Source of the DNA: Paraburkholderia franconis
Lineage (GTDB): Bacteria > Pseudomonadota > Gammaproteobacteria > Burkholderiales > Burkholderiaceae
Reading direction: 5' to 3'
Assembly (NCBI RefSeq): GCF_009362735.1
Contig: NZ_WHNP01000010.1
Span: 62,001 to 126,000, forward strand
Length of the DNA: 64,000 nucleotides
Positions 8,498 to 17,753 of the stretch are shown one piece after another. Below the pieces are notes generated by a model that made no database searches, was not told the DNA's origin, and saw only the letters and a program-made list of their open reading frames with translations. Each line of letters begins with the position of its first letter. The stretch's first letter is position 1. Position numbers and translations under genes: made by a program.

Positions 8498-8745
8498 AAC
8501 CCAAGGCATTCATCGAACAGGCCGAGCGCGAGTCGAAGCTAATCGACGCGCTGCTTCTCGCGCGCTACATGCTGGTGATTCACGACGGCAAGCTGTGCTC
8601 GGCCGAGGGCGAGACGTGGGAACTCGATTTCAGTCCTGAGCTGAAGCGCATCGACGAGGCACTGCAGATGGCGGGGATTGACACGACGCAGCCGCTCCAT
8701 TGTCCGATCAGATGGCGAGATGAGGACGAGGATAGCGACAAATGA
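8494..8745 (+). CDS. Hypothetical protein, second gene of SOS cassette
   Basis: 83 residues, acidic, mainly helical in texture (KAFIEQAERESKLIDALLLARY). The ATG has CTGGAGGTGAGCC upstream and overlaps the preceding stop; its own stop overlaps the ligase start by 4 bp. I do not recognise a family. Tight coupling on both sides implies it works with, or is needed alongside, the ligase. Confidence 0.65.
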   Translation: MKPKAFIEQAERESKLIDALLLARYMLVIHDGKLCSAEGETWELDFSPELKRIDEALQMAGIDTTQPLHCPIRWRDEDEDSDK

Positions 8746-9713
8746 TGCCGGCGCTGATCGAGCCGGAACTGGCGACGCTCGCCAGACACCCGCCCACGCG
8801 CGGTGAATGGTCGTACGAGATCAAGTTCGACGGCTACCGGATGATGGCGCGGATCGAGAACGGCACCGTGCGGCTCATTACACGCAACGGCAACGACTGG
8901 ACCGGCCGCATGCCGAAGTTGCGCGATGCGCTTCAGAAGCTTCCGGTAAATGACGGGTGGATTGATGGCGAGGCCGTAGTGCTCAACGCGCAAGGCGTGC
9001 CGGACTTCAATGCCCTGCAAAACGCGTTGGACCGGCGCAGCACGGCTGAGATCGTCCTGTACCTGTTCGACCTGCTCTGGCTCAATGGCAAAGACCTGCG
9101 GACACGGCCCCTGCGAGAGCGCCGTTGGATGCTTCGCGAACTGATGCTGGAAGTAGCCAGCCCGCTGCTGCGCTACTCCAACGATTTTGCGAACGACCCG
9201 GAATCGCTGCTGGAATCCGCCCGCGAGATCAACCTAGAAGGCATCATCGGCAAAAGAGTTGATGCGCCTTATCGTTCGGGCCGCTCTCCGAACTGGATCA
9301 AGCTCAAATGCCACCAGCAACAGGAGTTCGTCGTTGGCGGCGTCGCACGCGGTAGGGCTGGTATTGATTCCCTGCTACTCGGCGTATTCGATCCAGACGG
9401 CTCGTTTCGCTACGTTGGCAGCGTTCCACCCTACTTCACAAGCCACCAGGCGTCCGCTTTTGTGGCCCGCGCGAAGCCAGGCGTGCAGAACGACTCGCCT
9501 TTCCGCAACTCGCCGAAACTGGAGCGCGATCGCGCTTATCTGTGGCTCAAACCTGAGATCGTTGTCGAGGTGTCGTTTCTCGAATGGACGAGGAGCGGCG
9601 AACTGCGGAATGCTGTTTTTCGCGCGGTGCGCGACGACAAGCCAGCGCACGATGTGACGGTTGAGCCAGCCATTGATCCGGACAAGGAAATCAAGAAGGG
9701 ACGCTACTCGTAG
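8742..9713 (+). CDS. ATP-dependent DNA ligase (LigD ligase-domain type)
   Basis: 323 residues forming a nucleotidyltransferase core plus OB-fold with no polymerase or phosphoesterase domain, the size of stand-alone LigC/LigD-type ligases. Motif I is EIKFDGYR, with Lys28 as the adenylation site; motif III DGEAVV, motif IV EGIIGKR and motif V WIKLK are all present, so the enzyme should be active. It would seal nicks or ends using ATP, unlike the NAD-dependent LigA of the host. No Ku gene is nearby. As the last gene of a coupled operon behind a LexA box, it should be induced by DNA damage. Confidence 0.9.
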   Translation: MMPALIEPELATLARHPPTRGEWSYEIKFDGYRMMARIENGTVRLITRNGNDWTGRMPKLRDALQKLPVNDGWIDGEAVVLNAQGVPDFNALQNALDRRSTAEIVLYLFDLLWLNGKDLRTRPLRERRWMLRELMLEVASPLLRYSNDFANDPESLLESAREINLEGIIGKRVDAPYRSGRSPNWIKLKCHQQQEFVVGGVARGRAGIDSLLLGVFDPDGSFRYVGSVPPYFTSHQASAFVARAKPGVQNDSPFRNSPKLERDRAYLWLKPEIVVEVSFLEWTRSGELRNAVFRAVRDDKPAHDVTVEPAIDPDKEIKKGRYS

Positions 9714-9740
9714 ACACATCATACGGGCTGCGGACTGCTT

Positions 9741-10072
9741 TTACGCCGCCGGCTTCAGCGGTGCCGCCGCCAGCTTTTCGAGCCGCTCGCCACCAGATCG
9801 ATCGAATGATCGCCGAGATTGAAGCCGCCCGGCCACTTCGACGTGTCGATCACGAAGCCTGTCGACGTCAGCCAGATCATCGGGCCAAGCCGGTGCTGCC
9901 AATCTCCGAGACGCGGGTAATTCATCGAGATGTCGCGCCCATTGCCGACAATCACCAGCCCCGCCAGCTCGCACACGAACTTCTGTAGTACGCAACGTAC
10001 GCGCTCTTCGACGGGTCGACACACCAATTTCCAACTACGGTGACGGCAGGTCTCCACGACGCAATCAGGCAT
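9741..10072 (-). pseudogene. Degraded coding remnant
   Basis: Two overlapping minus-strand frames together read like one protein: a stretch around NYPRLGDWQHRLGPMIWLTSTGFVIDT continues to GDHSIDLVA in one frame, and the neighbouring frame then supplies GGERLEKLAAAPLKPAA before a stop. This suggests a frameshifted gene. No family was recognised. It could also be chance coding texture. Confidence 0.3.
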
Positions 10073-10286
10073 CCACTCAAGGTACCGAAGTGCCCGCTGG
10101 CGTCAGTTCGAGCTGCTTGCGTCGACTGTGCTCCGTTTCGGAGAGCGCCAGCCAGCCCTTTCTCGCGCATCGATTTCAGCGGGCAGAGTGTGCCCTTCAA
10201 TACATACGCCCCGGGCAACTCGCGGGTACTCTACCTCCGCCTCCCGTCGTGTCCTCAGGTAACGCCTATCAAACTGGAGTCATCCT
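10073..10286. other. Spacer before the S8 protease
   Basis: No gene is supported. The only clear element is the GGAG ribosome site eight bases before the protease ATG. Confidence 0.4.
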
Positions 10287-11429
10287 ATGAATGTCGCCAA
10301 CTACGCGCTTATCGATGACATCCAGAACACGGCTGGCGAGCACCATGCCGACATGGTGACGGCGACTATCAACAATTACGTATCGCAGTATGGTTTCTCG
10401 TCGTATCAGACACAGGCTTTTCAGTTTCCCAATTCTTGGAACACAGAAGCCACTCAGATCAATTCCGATGTAGCCTCCATTACGTCGCCCGTTGTCAACA
10501 ATAGCTGGGCGGATCTAGCTGCCTCGCATTCGCCGAACGCGTGGCTAACTGACGGTCCTGACATATATAGAGCGTTGGAAGACGCATTCCTGAGCGGCAA
10601 GACCATGGTCTTCGCCGCTGGCAATCAAGGTGCGAGTAGCCCGAATACAGCGTCGTTTGAGGGATCAACGTCATTCGTGATCAGCGTGAGCGCGATGGAT
10701 CCGGATCCTAACGGCCATGAGCAATTGGCGTCGTATAGTAGCGCCAATCCGGCCATGACGAATTACGTCACGCTCGGCACTGTCGCGAATTACCCGCAAA
10801 ACCCCACCGCCATAGGAACGTCATTCGCCGCGCCGCGTATCACGGCACTAATATCCATGCTCGATGCCGAGTATGGAGGCCAGCTTACGCAGTCCGACAT
10901 TCATACCATTCTTGATCAGGGCAGCGTCGGCGAGAACCTGTCGCAAGAAAACCAGCCGAACATGCCGACTTATGTCTACCACGTCATTGACGACACAACG
11001 TTCGGCAACATCCTGCACATGCAGTACACGCCGGGCGAATGCACAGTACGCATGGAAGTATCGGGTCTGTATAACCTGCTTCTTGATCGCGTAGCTGACA
11101 CGGGCGGACTGAACTTCTATACCAATCTCGCCGCAACGCAAGGACTCGGCGTTGTTGGCGCCCAATTGAAGGCTAGCCCTGAGTACCAAACAGTGTCCGG
11201 CCACACCATCAATGAAGTCAGTCTCATGGAAGATGTGCAGGCCATGTATCACGTCTTCCTCGGCCGAGAATCGGACGATGTCGGTTTGGCCTGGTGGGTG
11301 GATCACATCGCGCACGACAACGCGCCGACCAATCAGCAAATCTCGATCACCGGCCAGCACATCGATATTAGCCAATACGAACAGGCGTTCGTCGCCGCAG
11401 CCGGTCAGCATCTCCCGTCGTGGTTCTAA
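10287..11429 (+). CDS. S8 (subtilisin) peptidase with C-terminal DUF4214 repeats
   Basis: 380 residues. The N-terminal 230 residues form a compact subtilase: Asp in YALIDD (10-11), His20 in HHADMV, the NNSWAD and FAAGNQG substrate/oxyanion motifs, and Ser179 in GTSFAAP. Two DUF4214-type modules follow (LYNLLLDRVADTGGLNFY, then MYHVFLGRESDDVGLAWW). There is no signal peptide or propeptide, unusual for a subtilase. DUF4214 modules are frequent in type I-secreted proteins, so signal-less export is plausible. A second DUF4214 protein lies 2.3 kb away, beyond the tRNA cluster. Substrate unknown. Confidence 0.8.
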   Translation: MNVANYALIDDIQNTAGEHHADMVTATINNYVSQYGFSSYQTQAFQFPNSWNTEATQINSDVASITSPVVNNSWADLAASHSPNAWLTDGPDIYRALEDAFLSGKTMVFAAGNQGASSPNTASFEGSTSFVISVSAMDPDPNGHEQLASYSSANPAMTNYVTLGTVANYPQNPTAIGTSFAAPRITALISMLDAEYGGQLTQSDIHTILDQGSVGENLSQENQPNMPTYVYHVIDDTTFGNILHMQYTPGECTVRMEVSGLYNLLLDRVADTGGLNFYTNLAATQGLGVVGAQLKASPEYQTVSGHTINEVSLMEDVQAMYHVFLGRESDDVGLAWWVDHIAHDNAPTNQQISITGQHIDISQYEQAFVAAAGQHLPSWF

Positions 11430-11549
11430 TCGGATGCGAGGGGGCCGACAGACAAGTCAAGCGCTCTATCAAATGAGCCGAGGGAGCAAATACCGCTGCG
11501 CAACTGTATCGCAACCCGGACAAGCGCAGCAGCCGAAGATCCGAAGTGA

Positions 11550-11624
<75 letters not shown>

Positions 11625-11646
11625 ATCTCTTTTCACGCTCTGCACC

Positions 11647-11722
11647 TGGAGCGGGAGACGAGTCTCGAACTCGCGACCTCAACCTTGGCAAGGTTGCGCT
11701 CTACCAACTGGGCTACTCCCGC
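11647..11722 (-). tRNA. tRNA-Gly(GCC)
   Basis: A 76-nt cloverleaf with acceptor GCGGGAG/CTCCCGC, anticodon GCC in the CAACC/GGTTG stem, discriminator T and encoded CCA. It lies 22 bp upstream of tRNA-Thr, probably co-transcribed. Confidence 0.95.
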
Positions 11723-11727
11723 GGCTT

Positions 11728-11803
11728 TGGCTCCCCGACCTAGGCTCGAACCAGGGGCCTACGGATTAACAGCCCGGCGCTCTACCGACTGAGCTATCGG
11801 GGA
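11728..11803 (-). tRNA. tRNA-Asn(GTT)
   Basis: A 76-nt cloverleaf with acceptor TCCCCGA/TCGGGGA, anticodon loop CTGTTAA (GTT), discriminator G and encoded CCA. First of the Asn-Gly-Thr cluster, only 5 bp from tRNA-Gly. Confidence 0.95.
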
Positions 11804-11967
11804 TCAAGGTCTTCTTGATCGGAGCCGGATTGTACAGCTTTTCGGTGTAAGTCGATATTTGTTTACTGAGCGATCGTGAAGTTCTTGATGCTCATCGTTA
11901 TCCTTCGCCATCAGGGTCTCGGACCGATAGGCGCTCATGATCTCCGCGCAGAGAATAGTTTTTCTGC

Positions 11968-12780
11968 TCAGGCCGTCACGGCGCGCGCCGATGCATCTTG
12001 AGCTCCGCGAAGCACAATGCGGTTACGCTCGAACATCTCTGCCCAACCTTGAGGCGATACCATATAGTCGCTGCAATCGCCGTGCTCGATGATCAAGTCG
12101 CTGAAGATCTCTGACCCGCGATATGAAAAAGCCTCGAAACCAGGCTTGTTCGTCGCGAACAAGTCGAACTGCGTGCGCGGCAAAAGCGCAGAAAGTGCGC
12201 GTTGAATCTCCATGCATTGATCGGGTTGAATGTCGCCGTAATCGCCATTCAAATACGCCGGATCGTTGCCGCATCTGTTTCGGACGAACAACACCTTCTT
12301 GCCGTCTAGTTCGTTGACGAACCGATCAGCGCGTCGAGCGTATTTCTTTCGCAAATCCATGAGCTGTTTTTCGACGTCGCCCACAATCACCCGACCGTCT
12401 TCATCTCTTGCGAAATCGTGGTGATACATGAGATTGAACCGCGTGTCGACGACGGTCCCCCGGTCCGCCGGAATAGACAAATTCGACGGCTCGAAAAGGC
12501 CACTGAATCGCGCATCAAGAACATCGAGCAGCGCATGAAAGGGCGTCATCCACCAATCGAACGGATAAGCCTTTCCCGTCTCGAAGTGATGGCGAATATT
12601 CCAGGTCACTTCGCAATTTGAGCCAATGCTTACGACCTGATCATATGATCTGTCGGGAGGACTCTTTCGGCCAAACACAGCAAATTTTTTGTGGAATTTT
12701 AGCTTTGCTTGCATGAATGCGATGGGGCCCAAAGTAGCGCCTTCTGTCACGGGGCCTGGTCCTGTTAGGGGGTGACTCAT
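11968..12780 (-). CDS. DUF1796 family putative cysteine peptidase
   Basis: 270 residues. After about 45 residues comes the DUF1796 signature YDQVVSIGSNCEVTWNIR, with the Cys proposed as nucleophile in this papain-like family, then AYPFDWWMTP and later NLMYHHDF with candidate His residues. DUF1796 proteins are often linked with glycan biosynthesis or surface proteins, but no activity is established. Its ATG overlaps the stop of the upstream small gene by 4 bp. It lies between the tRNA cluster and the large DUF4214 protein. Confidence 0.75.
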   Translation of the reverse strand: MSHPLTGPGPVTEGATLGPIAFMQAKLKFHKKFAVFGRKSPPDRSYDQVVSIGSNCEVTWNIRHHFETGKAYPFDWWMTPFHALLDVLDARFSGLFEPSNLSIPADRGTVVDTRFNLMYHHDFARDEDGRVIVGDVEKQLMDLRKKYARRADRFVNELDGKKVLFVRNRCGNDPAYLNGDYGDIQPDQCMEIQRALSALLPRTQFDLFATNKPGFEAFSYRGSEIFSDLIIEHGDCSDYMVSPQGWAEMFERNRIVLRGAQDASARAVTA

Positions 12781-12953
12781 ATTTGTTCGAGCGCCAGCTC
12801 AATGCGATTGAGAATGGCACGCTGTTGCACGTCGTCCGGTGACAGGCTCCCCTGAATGGCTTTTAGTGTCTCGATGAGGATCGACTTCGTCTTCCATAGC
12901 GCCAGCAGGCGCACCTCGTAGTCAATCAACTGCTTCCGGTTGGAGCTGTACAT
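12777..12953 (-). CDS. Small helical hypothetical protein
   Basis: 58 residues from the ATG at MYSSNRKQLIDYEV; predicted all-helical with a leucine-rich pattern suggesting a coiled coil. A longer in-frame extension upstream is Arg/Cys-rich and does not look coding. It is translationally coupled (4-bp overlap) to the DUF1796 gene. No clear ribosome site was found, so the start is uncertain. Confidence 0.45.
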   Translation of the reverse strand: MYSSNRKQLIDYEVRLLALWKTKSILIETLKAIQGSLSPDDVQQRAILNRIELALEQI

Positions 12954-12990
12954 ATCGCGTATGAGGTGGGATAGGCGAAGATGAAAACGG

Positions 12991-13317
12991 TCAGCCCCGA
13001 AACAGCGAATGGTCCCAGACGTCCGCCACGCCCCCACCCTCTGAGGCGCGCGCCATCGACGCGCTGCGTTGCAGCTCCATCTCGCGCAGAGCTGTGTTGA
13101 GGGTCGAGATGAGTTCCTGTGCCTGGTCATAAGTCAGCAGGATCTCATGCACCTGCTGCTCAAGCTTCAGCGTGTCCGAGATTGCGCGGCCGGATAGCCG
13201 GATTTTTGCTAGTTCGTTGGCCGATTCGGCCTGGACCTTCCAACGGCCCACGGGAATGAGTAATCGTTGCACGATATTTCGCCCAAGTACATCGGGCCTT
13301 TTCCATGTTGAACACAT
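12991..13317 (-). CDS. Possible helical protein, maybe degraded
   Basis: About 108 residues from the chosen ATG. The central part (KLEQQVHEILLTYDQAQELI, then NTALREMELQRS) looks like a genuine coiled-coil sequence, but the N-terminal part overlaps another plausible frame, so the gene may be frameshifted or truncated. It would be first in a minus-strand run with the two genes below it. Function unknown. Confidence 0.35.
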   Translation of the reverse strand: MCSTWKRPDVLGRNIVQRLLIPVGRWKVQAESANELAKIRLSGRAISDTLKLEQQVHEILLTYDQAQELISTLNTALREMELQRSASMARASEGGGVADVWDHSLFRG

Positions 13318-13623
13318 GTTGAAGACCGCGCTCAAACGGGAGCGCAGAGAACCACTCCGCCATCCAGGCTGACCGGTGAGCCTTGTCCTGCAGCGCTCCG
13401 GCGGTCCGTCAATCTCGCCTGTTGCCGCGCTGTAGATATTGCGTGTCATCCAGGCAATGGCCAATTACTGCTGCAGTCGAGCAATCTCTGCACCGACGAC
13501 CTAAATGTTCTGGACCTACGTCTGGGCTTCTCAGGCTAGTCTGGCGGTGGTGTAGTTCGTGCCGTCGAGGAGGTGTATTCGGTAAGAACACAAAGTTGCT
13601 CGGAAACGATGTTTTCGTTATAG

Positions 13624-13659
13624 GCAAAAAAACCCCGCCTCTTTGTGGGAGACAGGGTT
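13624..13659 (-). terminator. Rho-independent terminator of the RTX-like gene
   Basis: On the minus strand an 11-bp stem (AACCCTGTCTC pairing with GAGGCGGGGTT, two G-T pairs) is followed by seven T residues, 60 bp after the stop codon. Confidence 0.8.
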
Positions 13660-13719
13660 CGTCTTCGTTTCACCGACACCGCTCACTCGCGCAAAGCGGT
13701 GCTTCTCCGAGAAAAGAAG

Positions 13720-16101
13720 TTAGCCGAGGACGATATGGCCAGCTGCCGCCGTACCGTCGATGGCGGTCGCATGGACACCGACCAGTTCAACAACGTGCAC
13801 GTTGCCGGTCGTACCGGTGAATTGCGCGACGTACGTGTTGTTGTGAGCGGCGTCGTACCATTCGACAACCTTGCTGGCATCGCCTACCCCCTGAGTCAAC
13901 GCCTTAGCTGCAGTAATAAAGTCAGCAGCCGCGTTGTACGCTGCGGAAGCAACCACACCCTTAACGGCGCTCAGTTCGGTACCGTTCGAAAGTGCAGCGG
14001 CGCCCTTGATAACGTCCTGACCCAGAGCGAAGTTGTTCACCACGTCGGTCGCCGTGTACTGTGCCGACAGAACGATCGTATCGACCTTCGTGTGACCCGC
14101 GAGCAACGTGATGGTGTCTGCGTTCGACGTGCTGGTCTCATTGATGGTCGTCGTGCCCGAGCCCGTCAGGATGACATCGCCCTTGCCCGAATCCGTCAGC
14201 GTCAGTGCGCCGGTGAAGGCAGATGCGTCGACCTTGTCACCGGTTGCCGTTGCAGCGCCCACGCTCATGGTCAGGTCGTTCGAACCCGATACAACGAACT
14301 TCGTGTTATCGCTGTTGACGAACGTTACCGAGTTCACTTGGCTAGCGTCGCCATTCGACGACAGATTGACCGTCGAGAAGCCGGTAACCGTCTCGATACC
14401 GAACGCTACACCCTTCGCCGTTGCGCTCGTGTTGAGGTTCAGGTTCAGGGACGATGCGCCAACTGCCGCGCCGAACGTGTCGGTACCGGCCGCTGTCAGG
14501 TCAACCGTCGAAGCATCCGACAGGTTGCTGATAGTCACGCCGCCCGTGTCCGAGACGGCGAAGTGGTTCGCGAATGCTCCAGTGATTTTCGAAGCATCAA
14601 CGCTAGCTGCGGCGACACCGCCCACGCCCAGAACTTCGAAGCCGGTCGTTGCATTCAGCGCCGTGTAATCGGCTGCGGTCAGCGTACCAGCGTCGCTGAT
14701 GACCAGCGTATCGGTACCGACACCGCCATTGAGTTGAGAACCGGCAGACAGCGCTTCAAGGCTAGCGGTCGTGATCGTCAGCGTATCGTTGCCCGAACCG
14801 CCCGTGAAGGCGAACGACGGAGCCACGGTCGTGCTGACAGAAACCGAGACGCCACCGGTGTCGCCAGAAGCGTTGATGGTCTTCAAGCCAGACAGGCCTT
14901 CAGTCAGAGTCAGCTTCTGGTCGCCTGCCAGGTTGAGCGTCGTCAGTGCGGTTCCACTATCGCTCAACGCGATCTTATTCGCCCCGCCAGTCGACGTCAG
15001 GTTAAGCGTGGTCGTCTTCGTGCCAGCAATGTCCAGCGTAATGGAGCCCGTAGCGGCAGCACCCGGAGCAACCTTGGATAAGGTCACATTTGCCGCAGTG
15101 TCAGCAGCCGAGGTTACCTGTTCCGTGGCCGTGTTCGCGCCCGTCGTGGAAACGTTGGAGAAAGTCACGGACTGGCCCGCGACCTTAACCGTGTTCGTTA
15201 CGCCGGTGGCGATAACCGGGCTGTCAATCGTTACTTTTTGCAGACCGGTGATGCCCGAAACATCGAGCACGGTTGCGCCTTCCGTTGCACCCGAAATCCA
15301 CAGATTCTGGACATTCGTCAGTTGCGGCAGAACTTCAGTTGCGCCGCTGCCAACCAGACCGACAGAGTCGCCGCTGTGAGCGAACAGCTTCAGCGTGTTG
15401 TTGCCGCCGCTGCCGCCGTTGATGGCATCGGCCGCGCTGGTGACGATGATATTGCCAGAGGCACCCGTCGCGGTATTGTCAGCGATAAACACATTATTGC
15501 CGCCGGCTGCACCGACCAGGTTATCCACACCCGTGGTGAGCGTTACCGTCTGGCTAACCGAACCCGTGCCGATGTTAGCAACCGTCGTCGACAGGTTCAC
15601 TGCCGCAGCAGTTGCCGAAGCCGAGTCCGTCACGGCAGCGACAGCTGCGCGTGCGTTGACCGCAGCAGCATTGCCCGCGTACGCAACTTGAGCAGCCGTC
15701 GTTTGGCTGACTTGCGTCGTGAACGCGTCAGCGTACGTCAGCTTTGCTGCGAGTTCGGTTGCGTCCGTACCCGTTGCACCGTTGTAGATGTTCAGAGCGA
15801 CCGAAGCCAGCGAGAAGGTGCCGTTGATGATGCCGTTCACGTAGAAGTTCAGGCCAGCGACGTCTGCGTCACGACCAAACAGCGTGTGGTAGACCGCGTT
15901 GACTTGAGCTGCCGTGCTCGAGCCGCCGTAGAGAGCGGTCGATTCAGCCGAGTTGCCGAAGGCGTTGATGATGACGTTGATGTTGCCACCTGCCTTGTCC
16001 ATCTGCGTTGCCCAGTAGGCCTGGCCCGCCGGATCTGCAGGACGGCCATAGTAGGCGATATAAGCTTGTTGAATCTGTTCGTAGTATTGTGCTGCAGCCA
16101 T
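13720..16101 (-). CDS. Large DUF4214/RTX-like secreted repeat protein
   Basis: 793 residues, rich in Thr, Ser, Ala, Gly, Asn and Val, poor in Cys and Lys. The N-terminus has two DUF4214 modules (YIAYYGRPADPAGQAYW, then VYHTLFGRDADVAGLNFY). The middle is a long beta-rich region with VDNLVGAAGGNNVF-like and GGSGNDTLTI-like RTX echoes. The C-terminal 80 residues end in small and hydrophobic residues, as type I secretion signals do. This resembles S-layer or adhesin proteins exported without a signal peptide. ACGGAG lies six bases before the ATG, and a strong terminator follows. No type I secretion genes are in the window, so export would depend on the host. Confidence 0.75.
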   Translation of the reverse strand: MAAAQYYEQIQQAYIAYYGRPADPAGQAYWATQMDKAGGNINVIINAFGNSAESTALYGGSSTAAQVNAVYHTLFGRDADVAGLNFYVNGIINGTFSLASVALNIYNGATGTDATELAAKLTYADAFTTQVSQTTAAQVAYAGNAAAVNARAAVAAVTDSASATAAAVNLSTTVANIGTGSVSQTVTLTTGVDNLVGAAGGNNVFIADNTATGASGNIIVTSAADAINGGSGGNNTLKLFAHSGDSVGLVGSGATEVLPQLTNVQNLWISGATEGATVLDVSGITGLQKVTIDSPVIATGVTNTVKVAGQSVTFSNVSTTGANTATEQVTSAADTAANVTLSKVAPGAAATGSITLDIAGTKTTTLNLTSTGGANKIALSDSGTALTTLNLAGDQKLTLTEGLSGLKTINASGDTGGVSVSVSTTVAPSFAFTGGSGNDTLTITTASLEALSAGSQLNGGVGTDTLVISDAGTLTAADYTALNATTGFEVLGVGGVAAASVDASKITGAFANHFAVSDTGGVTISNLSDASTVDLTAAGTDTFGAAVGASSLNLNLNTSATAKGVAFGIETVTGFSTVNLSSNGDASQVNSVTFVNSDNTKFVVSGSNDLTMSVGAATATGDKVDASAFTGALTLTDSGKGDVILTGSGTTTINETSTSNADTITLLAGHTKVDTIVLSAQYTATDVVNNFALGQDVIKGAAALSNGTELSAVKGVVASAAYNAAADFITAAKALTQGVGDASKVVEWYDAAHNNTYVAQFTGTTGNVHVVELVGVHATAIDGTAAAGHIVLG

Positions 16102-16667
16102 TTCTAGCTCCGTAGATGTTTATACACGTGTTTGCGTCATCAAGTGACTGGCCCCCGCGCTGACCAAGACTTCCCGGGCCGGCGCGTCCTTCAACATCAA
16201 ACGCGAACGCATTTTCAGATGACTTTCGGCGACGTATTGTGATGGGGCGCACAAAACTTCAAATAGTGCAGTCGAATGTTGGCTACAGAACTGTTCGAAC
16301 GAAAATACGGCGTAAAGCACCCTGCTGCCTTGGGTCGACGCGGAGACAAGCGAATCCAGCGGAGTGCAAATAGCAGATACGAAAAGGGAGGTTCGGCCGC
16401 TCAGGAGGCGTCCTCAGGGGGACGTCAGACCAACCGCTCGTTAACGGCGAGAACTGGTTGGGATGAAGCGACCTAGCACTTGTAGGAGGGCCGCCAGTTC
16501 CGGAGGGAGGAGCCGGCGGTTTACATCTGCTACTCTATGGCTGCTCACAGTACAGGGAGCGCCGCAATCTTAATGTTGAAACCGAATCGTTTATGTGACG
16601 GGTATCACAATAAAATCACAAAAGAATCTATAACTTTCGCCTCGCCCCGCTCAAAAGCCTTGCAAAG
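16102..16667. other. 566-bp spacer without a gene
   Basis: Lies between divergent genes: the RTX-like gene leftward and the recombinase rightward. Short frames here have no ribosome site or recognisable product. It presumably holds both promoters; the stretch before the recombinase is AT-rich (CACAATAAAATCACAAAAG). Confidence 0.5.
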
Positions 16668-17558
16668 ATGCAGATCGACTTACCGCCTTCCTCCCAGACG
16701 CTTCTCGGAAAGCGCACCCTCAGAGATGTCATCAATCGCTATACCGATGAATTTATGCCGCGAAAGAGGGCGGCAGTGTCGATTTCGAAAACGCTCCACG
16801 AGATCGGGCTGAGCTGCGCGTTTCTGGGTGATCCGCTTGAACGCTTATCGGTCGAATTAGTTTCGGAATGGCTTGCGCAGCGTCTATCCGGCATCGCCGC
16901 GTCCCACGCCACCTACGAACTGAATTTAATAACCGCGCTGCTTGAGGTCGCCCGTGCTGAGTGGGGCTGGATCCGGAGTAATCCGGCGCTATTGATCGGG
17001 CGCCCGCGCATCCCCGATAACGATCGAAGGGCACCGATCCCGCGTCGTGTGTCAGACGTCGAGATCCAGACTATGTGCGAAGCGTTGGGATACACGGACG
17101 GATCGATGGCAGCGAGCGCATCGCAATATACGGCAGTTGCGTTCATGCTTTCGATCGAGACTGGAATGCGGAAGAATGAGGCACGCGCCCTCCGATGGTC
17201 CGATGTGTTTCTGGACGAGGGCTACATCAGCATCCCTGGAACAGAAATAGAGGAAATCCGAAAGATCCCGCTCTCAAAGAGGGCTAGAGCACTGTTTTCT
17301 CAACTCTTCAGGTTCGAAGACGACGAGCGCTGCATACCTCTGGAGCAACACTTCGCCAGTAAGACTTGGACCATAGCTAAACGGACTGCGGTGCGAAAGC
17401 TGCCGTCGCTTGAGGATCTCAAGTTTAGTGATTCGCGAGATGAAGCAACGGCTCGGATGGCGAAAGGCTTTAGCCTTCTTTCTCTTTCGAGAATTCTCGA
17501 CCACGCAAATCTGCCTACGCTTGTCCCTTACTACCTCGAGCCGACGGCGCAATCCTAG
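16668..17558 (+). CDS. Divergent tyrosine recombinase/integrase, probably inactive
   Basis: 296 residues. The catalytic domain is recognisable: Arg168 in TGMRKNEARALRW, a box II-like SDSRDEATARMAKGFS in which the usual first His is Ser, LDHANLP for the LGH motif, and Tyr288/289 in VPYYLEP. Loss of the box II His and unusual spacing suggest a decayed or highly diverged enzyme. It lies at the junction between the cargo and the lytic end of the prophage, so it may be a relic of an earlier element. The true prophage integrase is at 62.0-63.0 kb. Confidence 0.6.
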   Translation: MQIDLPPSSQTLLGKRTLRDVINRYTDEFMPRKRAAVSISKTLHEIGLSCAFLGDPLERLSVELVSEWLAQRLSGIAASHATYELNLITALLEVARAEWGWIRSNPALLIGRPRIPDNDRRAPIPRRVSDVEIQTMCEALGYTDGSMAASASQYTAVAFMLSIETGMRKNEARALRWSDVFLDEGYISIPGTEIEEIRKIPLSKRARALFSQLFRFEDDERCIPLEQHFASKTWTIAKRTAVRKLPSLEDLKFSDSRDEATARMAKGFSLLSLSRILDHANLPTLVPYYLEPTAQS

Positions 17559-17630
17559 CAATCAGCAGAACGGGTGACGGAAGCACCGTGCAAAACCTGA
17601 CAGGCGCAGCCGTCACACACATCGCCGCCG

Positions 17631-17753
17631 TTATTTTGCGACATCGTCTCGTACAATGAACCCCTGATCCTGCATGGCGCGTACGTAGTCCTGCAGCGAC
17701 TTCAGCTTGTCGATCTCGCGTTGATCGTCGCCCGCTACTTCTGCAACGCCGGC
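17631..17753 (-). other. In-frame coding-like extension after the holin stop
   Basis: Directly after the holin TAA, the same frame continues for 40 codons and ends at its own TAA. It reads as protein (EVAGDDQREIDKLKSLQDYV, then MQDQGFIVRDDVAK), with a helical, charged pattern and no start codon of its own near its head. Either the holin has lost a C-terminal tail by a nonsense change or the stop is read through. Confidence 0.5.

Noticed and set aside
8742-9713. Complete NHEJ system (LigD plus Ku)
   Set aside because: Only the ligase domain is present; no polymerase or phosphoesterase domain and no Ku gene nearby.
13645-15081. Plus-strand open frame (478 codons) opposite the RTX-like gene
   Set aside because: Arg/Cys-rich antisense frame; the minus-strand protein has domains, a ribosome site and a terminator.
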